NCBI GenBank assembly: GCA_033032175.1
Contig: CM065332.1
Location: forward strand, 853,501 to 917,500
Direction of reading: 5' to 3'
DNA: 64,000 nucleotides
Origin: Saturnia japonica
Taxonomy: Eukaryota; Arthropoda; Insecta; Lepidoptera; Saturniidae
Numbering within the stretch: the first letter of the stretch is position 1; every line of letters starts with the position of its first letter. The position numbers were made by a program, and so were the translations under genes. Shown here one piece after another: positions 27,001 through 42,000 of this stretch. The notes under the pieces are model-generated. The model was not told the DNA's origin. It saw only the letters and a list, made by a program, of their open reading frames with translations, and searched no databases.

Positions 27001-30000
27001 ATATTGCTGTCACCTATGGGATGAATCAGCCAAATATGAATTGGCCGCTCTTGATTCCATTGAGTGCCGAGCTCGTCGAATTGTTGGCGATGAAGCACTG
27101 ATGAGGGCAAAAAGCTCATTCTAGAGCATCGTCGCAAGTTAGCTTGCCTCTCAGTGTTTTACAGGTGGAGAGTGTGCACAGAAATTGCACGATTTAATTC
27201 CGCCCAATCCGCTCCATCATAGGACAACTAGACGCCGTGAAGGATTCCACGATTAGGTCGTGGAAATTCCACTGAATCTCATGAAACGTTATGCTTCGTC
27301 GATCATTATGCGAACGGCAAAGGAGTGGAATTCACTCCCGTCGTCTGTTTTCGCATCCACCTATAACTTAGGAGTCTTCAAGCGAAGAGCGAATAGGCAT
27401 TTAATAGGTAAGCGCGATACGTCGTCGGCCTCATCTTTACTTTCCATCAGGTAAGATCGAAGCCAAGCGCATACCTGTATTGCATAAAAAACCTCAATTT
27501 AAGGTTCATCAAACATCCTAGCAAAACATAAAATAACCACTTTTCTATTCATTTTAACCAACAATGTGCTTTGGTCTTCTGGGCTATTCCTATTTCAGAT
27601 CATTATTTTTAACTTTTACTAATTTGCAGTATGATTTCATTCACCTTATTGTGAGGTCCAGCGTTGGCACAAATTGCTTTACTGGCATCGCAGAGGGAAC
27701 GGATGTGATCCAACATGGCTCTACGTTCTGCTGGTTCCATTGTAGAACTCAACGCCTTCGAGTCTTGAAATATAGATGAATATTTTATTGCATTTATAAA
27801 AAGAATTGTATGAATGTCCTGCGTATCAGATGTTATCTATGACCAATCAGTTTCTATTCCTAGAGATCTATCAAAATAATAGTGAAAAAATAACGACACA
27901 TTAACTGTGCATCAGACTGGAAACTGAAATGAACAGAATTTCAAGACGCATTGGAATAATACAGCTTACATAACGGAATATAGAAAAAACCCTGTATGTA
28001 TTATACCCTGTTGCTTTGAATCATCACATGATACAATGAGCTGACTACGAATTTCCAGCTGCTGAAATAACATAACAAAAAACGAGTAATTAAAACTTCA
28101 TCACCAACGATAATTAGTCTGTTTATGGAGTACTGGTATTAAGTTTCTGACCTTGCTAAGACTCACCTTTGATAACATCTGGAAGCAGCAGGGTGACGAC
28201 ACCGACTGCCTGTTCAGCTGTTGCATAATCAGGATTCAAACGATCTGGTAATTAGTTTAGATTTTAGTTTTGACAACACTTGATGTTGCGCATTTGGGCA
28301 TTAGTGTAGTGATGCTCCAATAGTTCTCCGAAATAGACTGTTGAAATCTCATCCATTTCTTTAATTTACGTACAATAAGTTTTTCGAATTTGATTAGTTC
28401 AGATCAAGATCACCACTTTAAATAAAATACAAAATTTTGTTATACAAGGAATAGACAGTGTGTATCATCTCCCGCGAAGAAGCTTCTAAATAACAATTTC
28501 GGCTCAAATTTATCAGAACTGTATGTATTCGGAGTATCGAGACAATTTCGAACAAGATATTACCTTAATTTGAAATTTGGTTTTGTATCGATGGTAGTAT
28601 TATATTTGAATTACTCACTTGATGTGGCTGTTAGGAGAGAAGCGATTGCCGCATTTAGTTGTGCTAATTTCTGTGACAATTTATCTTTCAATATCGCACC
28701 GTCTTCTTTCTTTATTGGTGTACTGGGAGCTGGCTGTTGTAAAATCCTATCTTTTAGAACTTAATTAACAAACTTCATATAAAGATAAAATTGCCAATAT
28801 AAATGAATATAAGTAAACAACATAAAGACCTAAATACCAAAACACAACTTTTACGACGATATAGTCAACTCAGTTTTGCAATAATGATATAAGTATATCT
28901 TAAAACTAAAAATCAGAGAAAACCTATATCTTAAAACAATAAAAAAATGTATGAACCCAGCAGTCACTGGAGAATCAACAATAAGCCAAACATTCAATCC
29001 ATAATAAATATTAGATCACGTATCAAGATTATAACTGCAGACTCTCAAGAATAGGTATCATCTTACCTTTTTCAGCTCATCGTCGGCAGCTTGCAGCCAT
29101 TTCTGTGCTTGAGCCATTGTACTAATAAACTTCAAACGCTCTGTTTCTTGAGGTGATGGCGCTTGGAACTCCAATGTTGCTAATTTTCCTGATATAATGA
29201 CAACATAAATAAAAAAAAAAGTTAATCGTAAGCTTAAAATAAAAAAAGCGATTATTAAAAAACCCTTATTTTATAATTTTAAGTTTTCACTTCTATCAGC
29301 AGTCCTCAATTACTGTTTTTTATATACAGTTCATGTCTAGTTTACCTTCCAGTAAATATACTCATTCAATATTTTGGTCTAATATCTTTGATCGCGTAAC
29401 CTTAAGAAACTACTCTATTTATTCCAATGAAACTAGGATCATAAAAGTTAATTACGTCACGCCTCTTTCCCAACGGGGTAGGCAGAGACCATATCCTTTC
29501 ACATGCTACGATCTTGGCATACACATCTTTCGCTTCTTCAACATTCATCAATCTTTTTAGGCATGCTCGTTGGTTTAGAGTACTCTTGGCCTAACTTTTC
29601 TTTAGAACGTTAGCGATTTGATCGTGGAACGTTCGTCTAGGCTTTCCTCTTCCAACGTTTCCATTCACAGTTGTCTTATAAATCTATCTAGGTTTTCTTC
29701 TTTCAATCAACCTGTCTACATGCCTAAACCATCTAAACATCCCTTTCTCAATCCGTGTATCAATCTCTTCTCTTACACCACAACGTTCTCATGTCACATT
29801 ATTTTTTATCCTGTCACTCAATTTCACTCCTATCATACTTTTTAATGCTCTCATTTCTACTTCATTTAAAGCTATTTTCATTCTTTTTCTGCTACACCCA
29901 GCTTTCACTTCCATACATGAGTGTTGGAACTAACACTCTTCTATGTACATAATTTTTTTATTTTAAGTCATGTGGATACGGCTCATTCAGGTTTTATGAA

Positions 30001-33000
30001 CAACAGTCCTTTGGTAGATACTAGAATCACACAAGCTTTCTTAACCCCACCAATTAACATATGAATATTAATTTAATATATTTATCCATTTTATTATATG
30101 GATAGCAGGTTGTATTCGAATAAAATTTGTCTATGTATAAGCAGAAAAGGAAAAAAGAAACCTTTACTTTTAGGAGTGCTTCGACAGGCATGTCTTATTT
30201 CATCCAGTAAGTCCTCCAGCTGTCTCTGCTCAGTCTCCAACATTTGACGCTGATGGTTACTTGGCAATTGGCGCCAGTTATCGGCTAGTTGATGACTAGA
30301 TGATGACAAGGCATCCACTGCTGTCAGCAGAGAAGATTTGCAACGAGATTCCATGATTGTAGGAGCTGTTATCTGTTATAATGAAACAAATGCTAAAATA
30401 GTAGCAAATCTTGTTACGTTAAGGAAAATGGTGTAGAAAATAGAGCAACGGAAAGTCCTAAGAATAATGAATGTAACTTAGAAGAACTAACAAAATCTTA
30501 GAAAAATCTTGGCACCGACGAAGAGTGTAGATGTGACATGGAGGATCATCAAAATTACGAAAATCGAAGATATTATAATAGACAAACCAATTATTAACAG
30601 CGAAATTAAAGCGCACCGTCACCAATAACTCGGTCATATTGAGAGAATAGGAGCGGATCGAGCGACCAAAAAAGTGGGAGTAATAACTGGGGGAAGAACC
30701 GTCAAGCGTCCCAAATACAGATATTGATCCAATGTTGTAGAGAAATACCTAAGAGAATGTCAAGCGAATGAGTGGTGCGAAATGAAATATTTTCTTACTA
30801 ATAGTTAAATACCTTACAATGATCCTTTTCAGTGTCCAATTTGATCTGATTGTTTTAAAATGTTATGTACAGAAACTTATAATATTATATAAGTAATAAT
30901 ATGTAAATAAAAAGCAATATAATGTTCAGCTTTATTTTTAAAAAATCTTTACAATCATTTTGCACAGCTAATGAAAAATGATCAGAAGAGTATGGAAATA
31001 TGAGTACTGTCTAACAGCCGTTTTAGTTAGACCAGCAATTTCCTAATATTTTTTGATATCTGAAGAATACGGTTACAGTACTTTTGAAATATTAGTCACC
31101 TGTGCAGTAGTAAGTAGAGTTTGTGCGGCATCTGCAACTCTGGCACCTCTGGAGTCCAACTCTTGTCCCATATCTCCATCCATTTGTACAGCGGCTTGCT
31201 GCACATTAGCTAGCAACTGCGATGTTTTACCACATGCAGCGGCTGATAAATCTAATATCTAAATATAAATTAAATAATTACTAACTGACACATGCGAATA
31301 TTTCGCAAATTATTGAAAGCACATTTTAGATAGATGGCACCTTCTATATTTTTTTTATATTGATTACAAAGTCTTTTGAAATATTTTTAGCGCGAACAAC
31401 GCCTTAAGTCATATTAGAACAAAATCAAACATAATATGAAATAGGTGCCTTACACATTGAAAAACGTCTAGAATTGGCACTAACGTAATACAGAAAGTTG
31501 AGATCCACTTACCTCCTTTTCCTTGTCTATATCCAATCTTGTGCGGAGGCTTGAACACGTATACCAACTTGCCTGAAGCATCAGCATACTTCGCTATCGA
31601 ATCATTTAATCCCTGGAAGACAGAATTACATAAGTTTGTATAATTTGATGATATCCAAGCCAGAAGAAAAAAAAATATTTATATTTACTTTTATATAATA
31701 CAATAGTTAGAGTAAAAAACCTTAATTCCTCGAGGTAACAAAATCTCATAGTATAAAAAAGTCTACGTCAAATTTCCAGTATATGTCAGTACATAATGGA
31801 GATGGAAGCATACTTAGACACGACTGGTGAGCGATCGTCATTCAAAACGTACCATTCTGAACCCACTTTGGGTTCACCTAGTATATTTTCATATATTAAG
31901 TAGATTTACTATAGCAATTACAGGTCAGCATGTTTTTTACTCACTATTATGTGAAGTTTATGGAAACTTTTTTATAAAAAAAAACTTACCTCACTGTTGA
32001 CGTCTGCGTTTGTGCATATAGCTTTACTAGCTTCACTCAAGGCACGGATCTGATCCAAAAACGCTTTGCCTTCGTCCGGCCCCTTGGTAGTGCTGAGCAC
32101 CTTCGCATCTAGGAGAGAAAATACAAATACTTATATCAACCTTGGTTGTAACACTCTCATTTATGTTTTTTCAAGATTATAGTTAAAATATTCGGTAGAA
32201 CAATGGCGAAACCCACAAAGATGTAAAAAATAAAATGAACAGGTGGCAATTGATAAGGGAACCATCAACAATAACTTGCAATACATGTGTCCACTGATAT
32301 GGCGTTATATTAGAATGAACTGTTTACCTTTAACAACATCGGGTAGTAGTTCTGATATATCGCTAACGGCTTTCTCAGCTGCAGCGTAGTCTGGTGCCGT
32401 TCGATCTGCCATACAATTAAAATTACCAAATTATTATCAACCAAACAATTTGACGTCTACGCTCTTAAATAAGTTTTTTTTATGTAGCAGTTTATATTCA
32501 ATACTAGCTGCGCCTGCGACTTCGTTCGTGTGGTATATTTCGTGAATGAAAAACAGAAAAAAAAATAAAAACCTCATCTATCCTCAATTTCACCATACGA
32601 TATTTGGCCAGTATAAGCTTTGAGCATACCCAACTAAAATAATTTTAAATTTTTTTATTCGACATTGCGCTGTATGAGTACATCACATTTAATCTTCTTT
32701 GTTCTCTTTCTTATTCTCTCTCATATAACACACCTATCTTCTTACTCATTCACACACAAATCTGTAGGATGCGTGTAACCTCATGTCTGGAATATTTAAA
32801 TTATTCAACCGGCACGTCCAACGGGTTAGGTCCGTTCCTCGGTGTGAAGCCCTTGGTCAGGCAGCCGCCCGCGCGATACAAGTAACACTATACGTGCAAC
32901 ACTTAACTACCCACATACAACACTACACACGTATGAATATACACACGTGCACATCCACACAGGTACATACATGGCTTCTTTATGGGACCTTTTTTTTCTT

Positions 33001-36000
33001 TTTTTGCGCTAGCTAGTCATGCGCTAGTTAGTGTAGAAAAACCATTCCGATCACTAAATACATATACGCATGTTTCCCTCCTTCCTCCCAGGAGGAGGGG
33101 AACATGCATATGAGTATATGTTATGTAGCTCGAATTCTTAGGAGTAGGGAATTAGCCAGATCGCGACCTATTCGCATTCGCGACGACCGCCTGAGCCGAA
33201 GTTCGGCCACTCTGGCACCCTCGTACGAGTCGTCCAAAAACTTTCGCAGCTGAATGCCCTAAGCGCTCCCCCCCAAGTTCGGTGAAGCTGTAAAAGCCGC
33301 AGCGGCTCTGTTTTTGGATAGGGCCCCTAAGGCTAACAGTGTAGTCAGTTCAAACGGGCAGTCAGCCTTCCACCACGAAGTCGAGTGATCGCATTCGGTC
33401 CGTCTCTAAACTTTTCGGTGAGTGAACTCTTTTCATTACGCGAACCCGGTCCACGCTCGTAGGGAACTCTATGCACATTACGCCTATAGGGTGCTCGAGA
33501 GTGTGTTGTTAGATAACTTTATTTTTATAAACAACATAAACTTGAACAATAAAACTTTATAGTATGCCTGTTTAGTGTATTATAATAAAAAAGAATGTAT
33601 GTTTAAGTAATTTTCTAATATATTTAAAATATTTAATGAAACAAAGTGAAAAGATACCACATAAATCTTGATAGCGCAAACACCAATTAATTATTTTAAA
33701 CAATTGAAAATAACATTAAAATCGATCTAAAAACGTTTAAAAATAATAATAAAAGCCTAGCCAAAAAATCAAAAACAAAATAATCTTTATTCAAATTAGG
33801 CCCTAAGTTCTATTGCTTGTTCGGAAAATATCCCAGACATCGAGAAGAACCGGTAAGAAACACGATCGGGTTTCAGTCTTTCATTTGTTTTTTCCTCATT
33901 ATTTTTTTCTTTGGCGTTGCTTAATTACCGCACAATGGAAAACATGAAATATCGGTATATTTACGAGTACGAGTTCTACCGTGACACCAGTGCTGCAGAA
34001 ACAGCTCAAAAGATTAATTATGTGTACGGCGCTGATGTCGCAAAAGAAAGCACGGTACGTGTTTGGTTTCAACGTTATCGTTCTGGAAATTTCGACCTTC
34101 AGAACCAACCCCGGGACGGCCGGAGGCTAAAGTAGAAAATGAAGAATTAAAGGCTATTCTGGAAGCGGATCCATCACATAGCACTTCAGAGATAACTGAA
34201 GGCTTCGGGGTAAGTTATAAAACTGTATTAATCCACTTGAAGCAAATCGGGAAAGTAAAAAAACTTGAACGATGGGTACCTCATGAATTGAGTGAATCGA
34301 ACTTGCAAACACGCGTCTACTGCTGTGTTACATTGCTTAACCGACACAACAATGAAGGGATTTAAAATCGAATCATTACTTGTGATGAAACGTGGATACT
34401 GTACGATAATGGGAAGCGCTCGTCGCAATGGCTGAACTCTGGAACCCAGCCAAATCCTGCCCTAAACGAAAATTGACTCAGAAAACATTACTTGTGAATA
34501 TTTGGTGGACTAACGCCGGTGTCGTTCACTACAGCTTTCTAAAATCTGGCCAAACGATTACGGCAAATATCTATTGTCAGCAACTGCAAACTATGAAGGA
34601 AGAACTAGCTGCTAAACAACCGAGATTGGTCAATCACTCTAGGCCACTGCTGCTTCACGACAACGAAAGACCACACACTGCACAAAAAACAACCACTAAG
34701 TTAGATGAGCTATAATTGGAATGTCTGCGACATCCACCGTAATCCCCAGACCTTGTTCCAACGGATTACCATTTTTTCCGGAATTTGGACAACTTCTTAC
34801 AAGTAAAAAAATTCAACTCCGATGCGGGAGTCCAAACCGCCTTCAAAGAGTTTATTGATTCTCGCCCCATGGTTTTTTTAGTAAACGGATCAATGAACTA
34901 CCTATGAGATGGCAAAAATGCATAACAACGGTGCATACTTTGATTAATGAAATATATTTTACAAAAAAAAAAATTACTTTATATTCCTCCCGTACAAAAC
35001 GCCAATTTCATATGTCCGGACCTAATATTAGTAGATGCACAGAGAGGGAGTCAAGGACTTTAATCTATACAATTATTTACTAAATGCATATGAAAGTATA
35101 TTCGATACCTATAACAAAAACCTCCTTTTCAAAATTTTTGTCTGTCTGTCCATCTGTCTATCTTTCTGTTTGTTCCGGGTGATGAAGATTTCGACTCATT
35201 ACTCTTTTATTATAAGTATAGATGATCATAGTAATTAGTAGAATTACGATTTTAGAATAATATAAGATAAGGGATGTGAAGTGTGAGAGTGATATAGGAA
35301 GGAGAGTAAATGCCGGTAATATGGTGCTTTATGAATTATGCTCCTTTATGAATAGCCAGAGGATTTCTATGAAAGCTCCTATGGCTGTGCATAGAGGATT
35401 GTTGGTTCCAACACTCATGTACAGAAGTGAAAGCTGGGTGTGGCAGATAAATCATGAAAGTAAAATAAATGCAGTATAAATGAGAGCGCTAATAGATATG
35501 TTAGAAGTGAAATTAAGTGACAGGATAAGAAATAGTGTGATAAGAGAACTTTGTGGTGTGAAAGAAGATATAATCACTCGGATTGAGAAAGGGATGCTTA
35601 GATGGTTTGGGCATGTTGAGAGGATGAAAGAAAGAAGAATGACTAAACAAATTTATAATGCGACTGTGAAAGGAAACGTTGGAAAAGGAAGGCCTAGAAG
35701 AACATTCATCGATCAAATTGGAGACGTTTTGAAGAATGGTCAGGTCTCCGATTTGGCACAAACAAGTACTTGGTAATAACCTAAATAGTATGTCCTCGTA
35801 AACATGGGTCAAATCCTCAACATCCTGCCAAAATACTGTATTTGAAAGAAATATAAAGTCACCTGAAGTAGCTGTTAGGAGAGAAGCGATGACCGCGTTC
35901 AACTGCGCCAACTTATGTGACAATTCTTCGTGTAACTTTGCACCGTCTTCTTCTCTTATCAGAACACATGTCTCTGGCTGCAACGTATTTTGTGCTAAAT

Positions 36001-39000
36001 CCTAAAGTTATTTTTATAACCAAGCAAACCAACGGATAATTTACTTTAATAAACTACCATAAAAATTATTAATGTTCCATTAATACAAAAAACTGTCTAA
36101 GTGGAACCAACATACTTAAATCACATATAAGAAGCTGATACAAAAAACTTACTACTTAAACTTAATACTTGCTAAACAAAATTTGTAACTTTGACATTCA
36201 GTTAATAGCAATTAACAAAAAAAAATCTGTCGAATCACATTCTGCACCAATAGTACCTTATTCAGCTCACTGTCGACGGCATCCAGGCGTTTCGTGACTC
36301 CGGACACTGTTTTAATGAACTTCAGACGCGGGCTCTCTTGTGACGATGGTTTCTGGTCTCCAATTAGTTCCTTATCACCTGATGAGAACAGAAATTGGTT
36401 ATCTTAATAATATATTTTTAAGCTAATTTTTGTGTCCTTAGCCTTCTCATAACAAATTAAATTAAAGGATCTTTATTGATGATCTTTACATAACACAAAA
36501 TAACTGGATTATACTAGAAACGTCATATTTTCTATATCACCACCATGATGTCATATCAGTTCTCAGAAAACCAACCTTATACAATTTCCATTTCTTTATT
36601 TTCTCGATGACAGCTCCTGTGAAAACTTGAACGAGCATCTTTTTTATATTATGTACGCATTATTTTATAAAAAATATGACGTTTACACACGTACAAGGTT
36701 ATACCAGAGTCGGAGAAACTGATAGGGATGGAGCTATATCGAAAAACGTAACACGATAACAGACCCGATATTTTTTTACAAAATGTAAGAAACTAAACTA
36801 CTGCCGGATACTTTTGTACAAATTTATTAACTAATATTATATTTCATTACAAGATGTTACACGTATTAATTCTTGATTGATAATGCCAACTTCTTAAAAA
36901 TTTTCGAAGCTGTTGTAAAATAAGTAGGTATAGGTAGGTACTAGACAATCAAACGAAATAATTATAACGACAGGTAATCTTTATTTATTTATTTTAATGA
37001 AAATATGATGGGTCGTCACTGTCATTCGATGGTTATTACTTATTTGGTCACAACACTACAACTATCAAATTAAAACTGTCATCGAGAAAATAAAGAAATG
37101 GAAATAATATAATGATAATATTTCTTACATTATAAGTTATGGCTGCTGTTGTGTATCTGATTGACAATTTCAAATAAAGAATACGTTGCCTATAATAATT
37201 CATTTTAATGGCTGAAAATTTTGAAGGAATATTATGAATTCAGTTACCTGAAAATCTCCATATTTTAATCGAAAATACTGTTTAAGACGCAGTCTAATTT
37301 TATATTACTTACTCTGTACGGATCCAACATTATGATAAATTAAATTAGTTTTTAACCAACCTATTGAGATATTTTGGCAAGCCTTTCTGATCTTATCCAG
37401 CATATCTTCCAACTGTTTCTGCTCAGTCTCCATGGCTTGTCTTTGAGGATTTCTTGACAACTGTTTCAAACCATTAGCTAGATGATTATTTGATGATGAC
37501 ACCGCATCCACAGACAATAACAGAGCAGATTGGCACTGTAGCTCCGAGATGGAAGGAGCTGTTATCTGTGAGGAAACCAATGGAAAAGAATATTATGTGG
37601 AAAAAATTCCAACTATTATTTTTCCTGAAAACATTCGTTTTTTCAGTTTTTCATGATAATTAGGTTAATCCACCTTTCTATAAATATTTATTTTGCATTA
37701 GCCTTTTACTGCAATTTAAAATATAAAATTATACTTTTTGACTATGAATACCATATAAACTAAAAAGTCAGCCATTACCTGCGCAGTAGTTAGAAGAACC
37801 TGGGCTGCGTCTGCGACCTTAGCACCTCTGCAGTCTAGGTCCTGCTCCATATCTGCATCCAACTGAACCGCGACTTGTTGCACGGTGGCTAGCAACTGAG
37901 ACGCTTTTCCACATGCACCCGCAGATAAGTCCAGGATCTGAACGTATTAAATTAACTTTTTGAGGTTTAGTTTGTTTTTAATGGCTACCAAGCGTGGACC
38001 GTTACTCCGGTCTAAGATTTTTTTTACATTTCAACGTATAGCTCTTTTCATGGCAATTTTCTTCACAATCGAACAATGCTTTAGAGCGTTTCTAAAGTAC
38101 TAAAATTTACAAATCAAAAATAGGTATACGCAGTGTCTACATTAATGGTGGAACTACCCATCAAAACACATTTGCTATAATATTTTCCCCATTTGAAGCC
38201 ACTTTCACTGCAAACATGGAATTTCAAAACTTGCTACCAATGGAACAACAAACTACAGAGCGTATTGATAGCGAACTGATCTCGTAAATGGATGCCAAAT
38301 TAACACCAAAAGTTGCAGCGTAAACTTTTTTATTTCATAAAATGATTAGCTGTATATTTCGTGACGGCAAAAATCTAGCAAAAAATAATTATAAGTTTTA
38401 AAAACGCATTTATTACATTACATTATACGGTAAATTTTAACAATATAATAACTTTATTCTTAACTATTCATTTACGATGAGACCGAAAGGTAATCGCCTC
38501 CATATCGTAATTTGGCTACTACTGGTGCTCTCCGACTTTTCGTGGTAATCTAACATGTATTTGCGATGATAGTTTGACGTCAATTTAAGATAAAGTTTAG
38601 TGTCAATTTGCTAAGAAATGATACACAAAATTGTAACTGTTGAAGGCAATATTAACTGTATATCTTAGTTAGTTTACCTGCTTTTCTCTATCGACGTCGA
38701 TCTTACGGGCCGGTCTGAAGACGTACTCTAACTTTCCTGAGGCATCAGCATACTTTGATACCGAGTCACTCAGACCCTGGAAGATAGAGTAAAATAAGTT
38801 CCTCCGACTAACTATGAACAGGGTGGACCAGAAAGGTGTACGATTTTAAAAACACTCTTGCATTTGAACCTTATGAGCGGGGGCTGCACGGGTGGTGGGG
38901 ATGAGGAGCTCGGTTCTCGGAAATTTAGTCGATATGGATCGCTTAACCGGAGCGCAGCGTGCATTCTGTGTTAAACATTATTATAAAAATGGCGATTCTT

Positions 39001-42000
39001 GCGCTATTGTTCGACGTTTATTTCGGCGTGAATTTGGATTACATGACGTAAATCAGTATCCGAAGGAAAGTGTGATTCGATCGTGATCAACCCGTATAAA
39101 ATTCAACTTGTGCAAGAATTACTGCCAAATGATCCAATTTTACGACGAGCTTTTCTTGAAACAATGTTGGAACGCTTTCAGAGTTTCAACAATATTCTGT
39201 TCTCCGACGAAGTCAATTTTTACTTAAATGGCCATGTCAATAAACAGAATTGCCGTTACGGGGCTGCAGAAAACCTACGTGCAAAACATTAAAAGCCTCT
39301 GCATTCGCCGAATGTAACCGTTTGGGCGGCCATATCAGTACACGGAATTATCGGACCCTATTTCTTTGAAAATCAACAAAGGCAATCTGTCACTGTAAAT
39401 TCCGACCGATACATAGCCATTTTAAGGAATTTTTTCTTTCCGCAACTGCGACAATTTGAAGCTTCTAATCGTGCGACGTGGTTTCAACAAGATGGTGCGA
39501 CACGCCATACATCTAATGCTTCGTTGACGGCCATAAACGAGATGTTTGATGGGAAACTGATATCGCGCCGAGGTGACATTGCATGGCCGTCTAGAAGTCC
39601 GGATCTAACGCCACCGGACTTTTTCATGTGGGAATACCTAAAAAGTAGAGTCTACTCCAATAACCCTGCCACAATTAACCAGTTGAAGATAAATATCCGA
39701 GAAGAAATGGTAGCTATTCCTCGTGCAATGTTAAAAATTTCCCAGATGTCTATTTTAATTGAAATAAAGATGTGTATGTGTATTGTACTTAGTTTTTTTT
39801 TTTTTATTCGCAAATTTTTCTGACCCAACCTGTATATCTCAATCAGACGTAAAAATGTTTTTCTGTAAAATACATACCACACATACATCATGCCTGTATC
39901 ACCGTAGGGTTAAGCATAGGTGTAGTAATTTACACCCACAGTTTGCCGGGTATATTTTAGGCCCCATGTAATAGAGGATGAGCACACACACTCGCACATA
40001 CAATAATACACACACTACACACACACACACTTTACACATATAATAATTTAATAATTGATTGCTTGATGAAGTCTTAATTTATCGACTTAGTGAATTTTCA
40101 TAGCATAAAAAAATAGAAAATAGTAACAACAAATATTAACGCAATGTAATTATATTGTTCTATAATTTATATGAAAGAATTCACAATTCTCGAATTATCT
40201 GTAAAGGTCTATAATCTACTACAAACATTGAGTATTTATTTGTAGGTAACATTGGGTATTTATTTGTAGATAAGAAATGCATTGCGGAACATGCACAGAT
40301 TCAAAGTTTATTAGTCCGATTATGTAAGTCAACAAAAATATCTAAAAATAGTAAACTTTCTTTTTTACGAAACAGTAAAGCGTTCAACATACAAAATCTG
40401 TCATAGTAGGTACGCTTCGGGATCAGCCACTATATATTATCCAGATACATAATGGATTACGTTGTGCTAAATATAAGTCAGTATGGTTATTTACCATCAT
40501 GTGAAGGGTATTAATAAAATATATAAAAAGAAAGCCTACCTCACTGTTGTCGCCTACGCTGGCGCATATGGCTTTACTGGCTTCACTAATTGCACGGATT
40601 TGATCCAAAATCGCTTTGCACTCTGTCGGTTCCTTGGTAGTGCTTAGCACCTTCGCATCTAGTAGAGAAAATACAAATTCTTATTGCCCTTAGTTGATAC
40701 CCTGTCATTTTTGTTTTTTTAAATATTCTACTTTAAATATTCGGTGGGACAATAGCCAAACCCACAAAAAAATTGTGCTGTATTTGTTTTTGCCTTTAAC
40801 CTTTATTATTTCGTTGGTCTGATTGTTTTGATTCAATTTACTTGAAGTAACTAGCAATTAAGTTAAATACCGAAAAGGTATCAAGTACTGTCAGGTTTTG
40901 ACTATAACATAAAGGGCACCTTTGCAATCTTTATAATTAGGCAAACTATTTTTTTACATCAGATGAGCAATGGTTATATTATGTTTATGTTAAAAAGTAA
41001 TTTTAATTAAACCTTTACCTTTAATAACATCGGGTAGTAAATCTGATATATCGCTAACGGCTTTCTCAGCTGCAACGTAGTCTGGTTTCGTTCGATCTGC
41101 CGTACAATCAATATTATCGAATTACTCTTCATTTAATTTAAAAACTTAGACAAGAGACTTTGATTTTTTTGAATGTATTACTTAAAAAAAAATTTGATTA
41201 GTAAAATTAGAATCTTAGAGTCATATGAAAGTTTATTAAGAAGAATTTCAAACTAGTCTTTCCGTCTTTATACAAACAAGCACAGAAATATCCTAAATAA
41301 CACATTGTAAACGTAGGTCTCTTCTGAATACTCATTCAAAATATTGTATTTATATATTATATATGTTATATATTATATATGTAATCAAACTCATTTTCAC
41401 CTGAAGTAGCTGTTAGGAGAGAGGCGATCGCCGCGTTCAACTGCGCCAACTTATGTGACAATTCTTCGTGTAATTTGGCACCGTCTTCTTCTCTCATCAG
41501 AGCACATATCTCTGGCTGCAATGTATTTTATGTTAAATAACACCCTTGTATAAATGAATCTTATACCAAAAAAAAAACTCTTGCTAAACATACTACTTAA
41601 CCCTGAAATTTAAACATGATAAGAAACAATTGCGCCTGTATTCCTGAAGGGTTAGGCAGAGGTGTACTTATGTACAACCACAGTTCGCCGGGCATGCTTA
41701 GGTCCCATGTAATAGGGGGCAAGCCTATTGCTATTAATTGGGCACAAAGCCAAATTCCGAGGTGCTACTGAGAATTTCATAGAAAACCCCAATAACACTT
41801 TTCTCGACTTGGGAATCGAATCCAGGACCTCGACTATAGCACTCGCGCTTAGGATTACTAGGCTAATGAGGCAGTTGAAATTGAAAAATTAGCTGTTAGA
41901 AAATAGCAACAACCATACATTTCTGTTAAACAACATCTTCTAGAAATAGTACCTTGTTCAACTCTTTGTCAACTGCATCTAGACGTTTCTTAGCTCCAGA

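Larger units (their letters stand above)
24749..29188 (-). repeat. Cassette 6 (R1-R2-like unit)
   Basis: Exons G6 29067-29188, F6 28619-28733, E6 28167-28244, D6 27645-27763, C6 26076-26174, B6 25497-25655 and A6 24749-24953. Exon lengths 122, 115, 78, 119, 99, 159 and 205 sum to 897 bases, or 299 codons. The intron between C6 and D6 carries a LINE 3' end. Confidence 0.85.
30162..36378 (-). repeat. Cassette 5 (R1-R2-like unit, one frame-breaking base)
   Basis: Exons G5 36257-36378, F5 35863-35977, E5 32328-32405, D5 31990-32108, C5 31513-31612, B5 31100-31258 and A5 30162-30372. Longest cassette in the genome sequence because the F5-E5 intron (about 3.5 kb) is filled with mobile elements. 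C5 is 100 instead of 99 bases. Confidence 0.85.
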
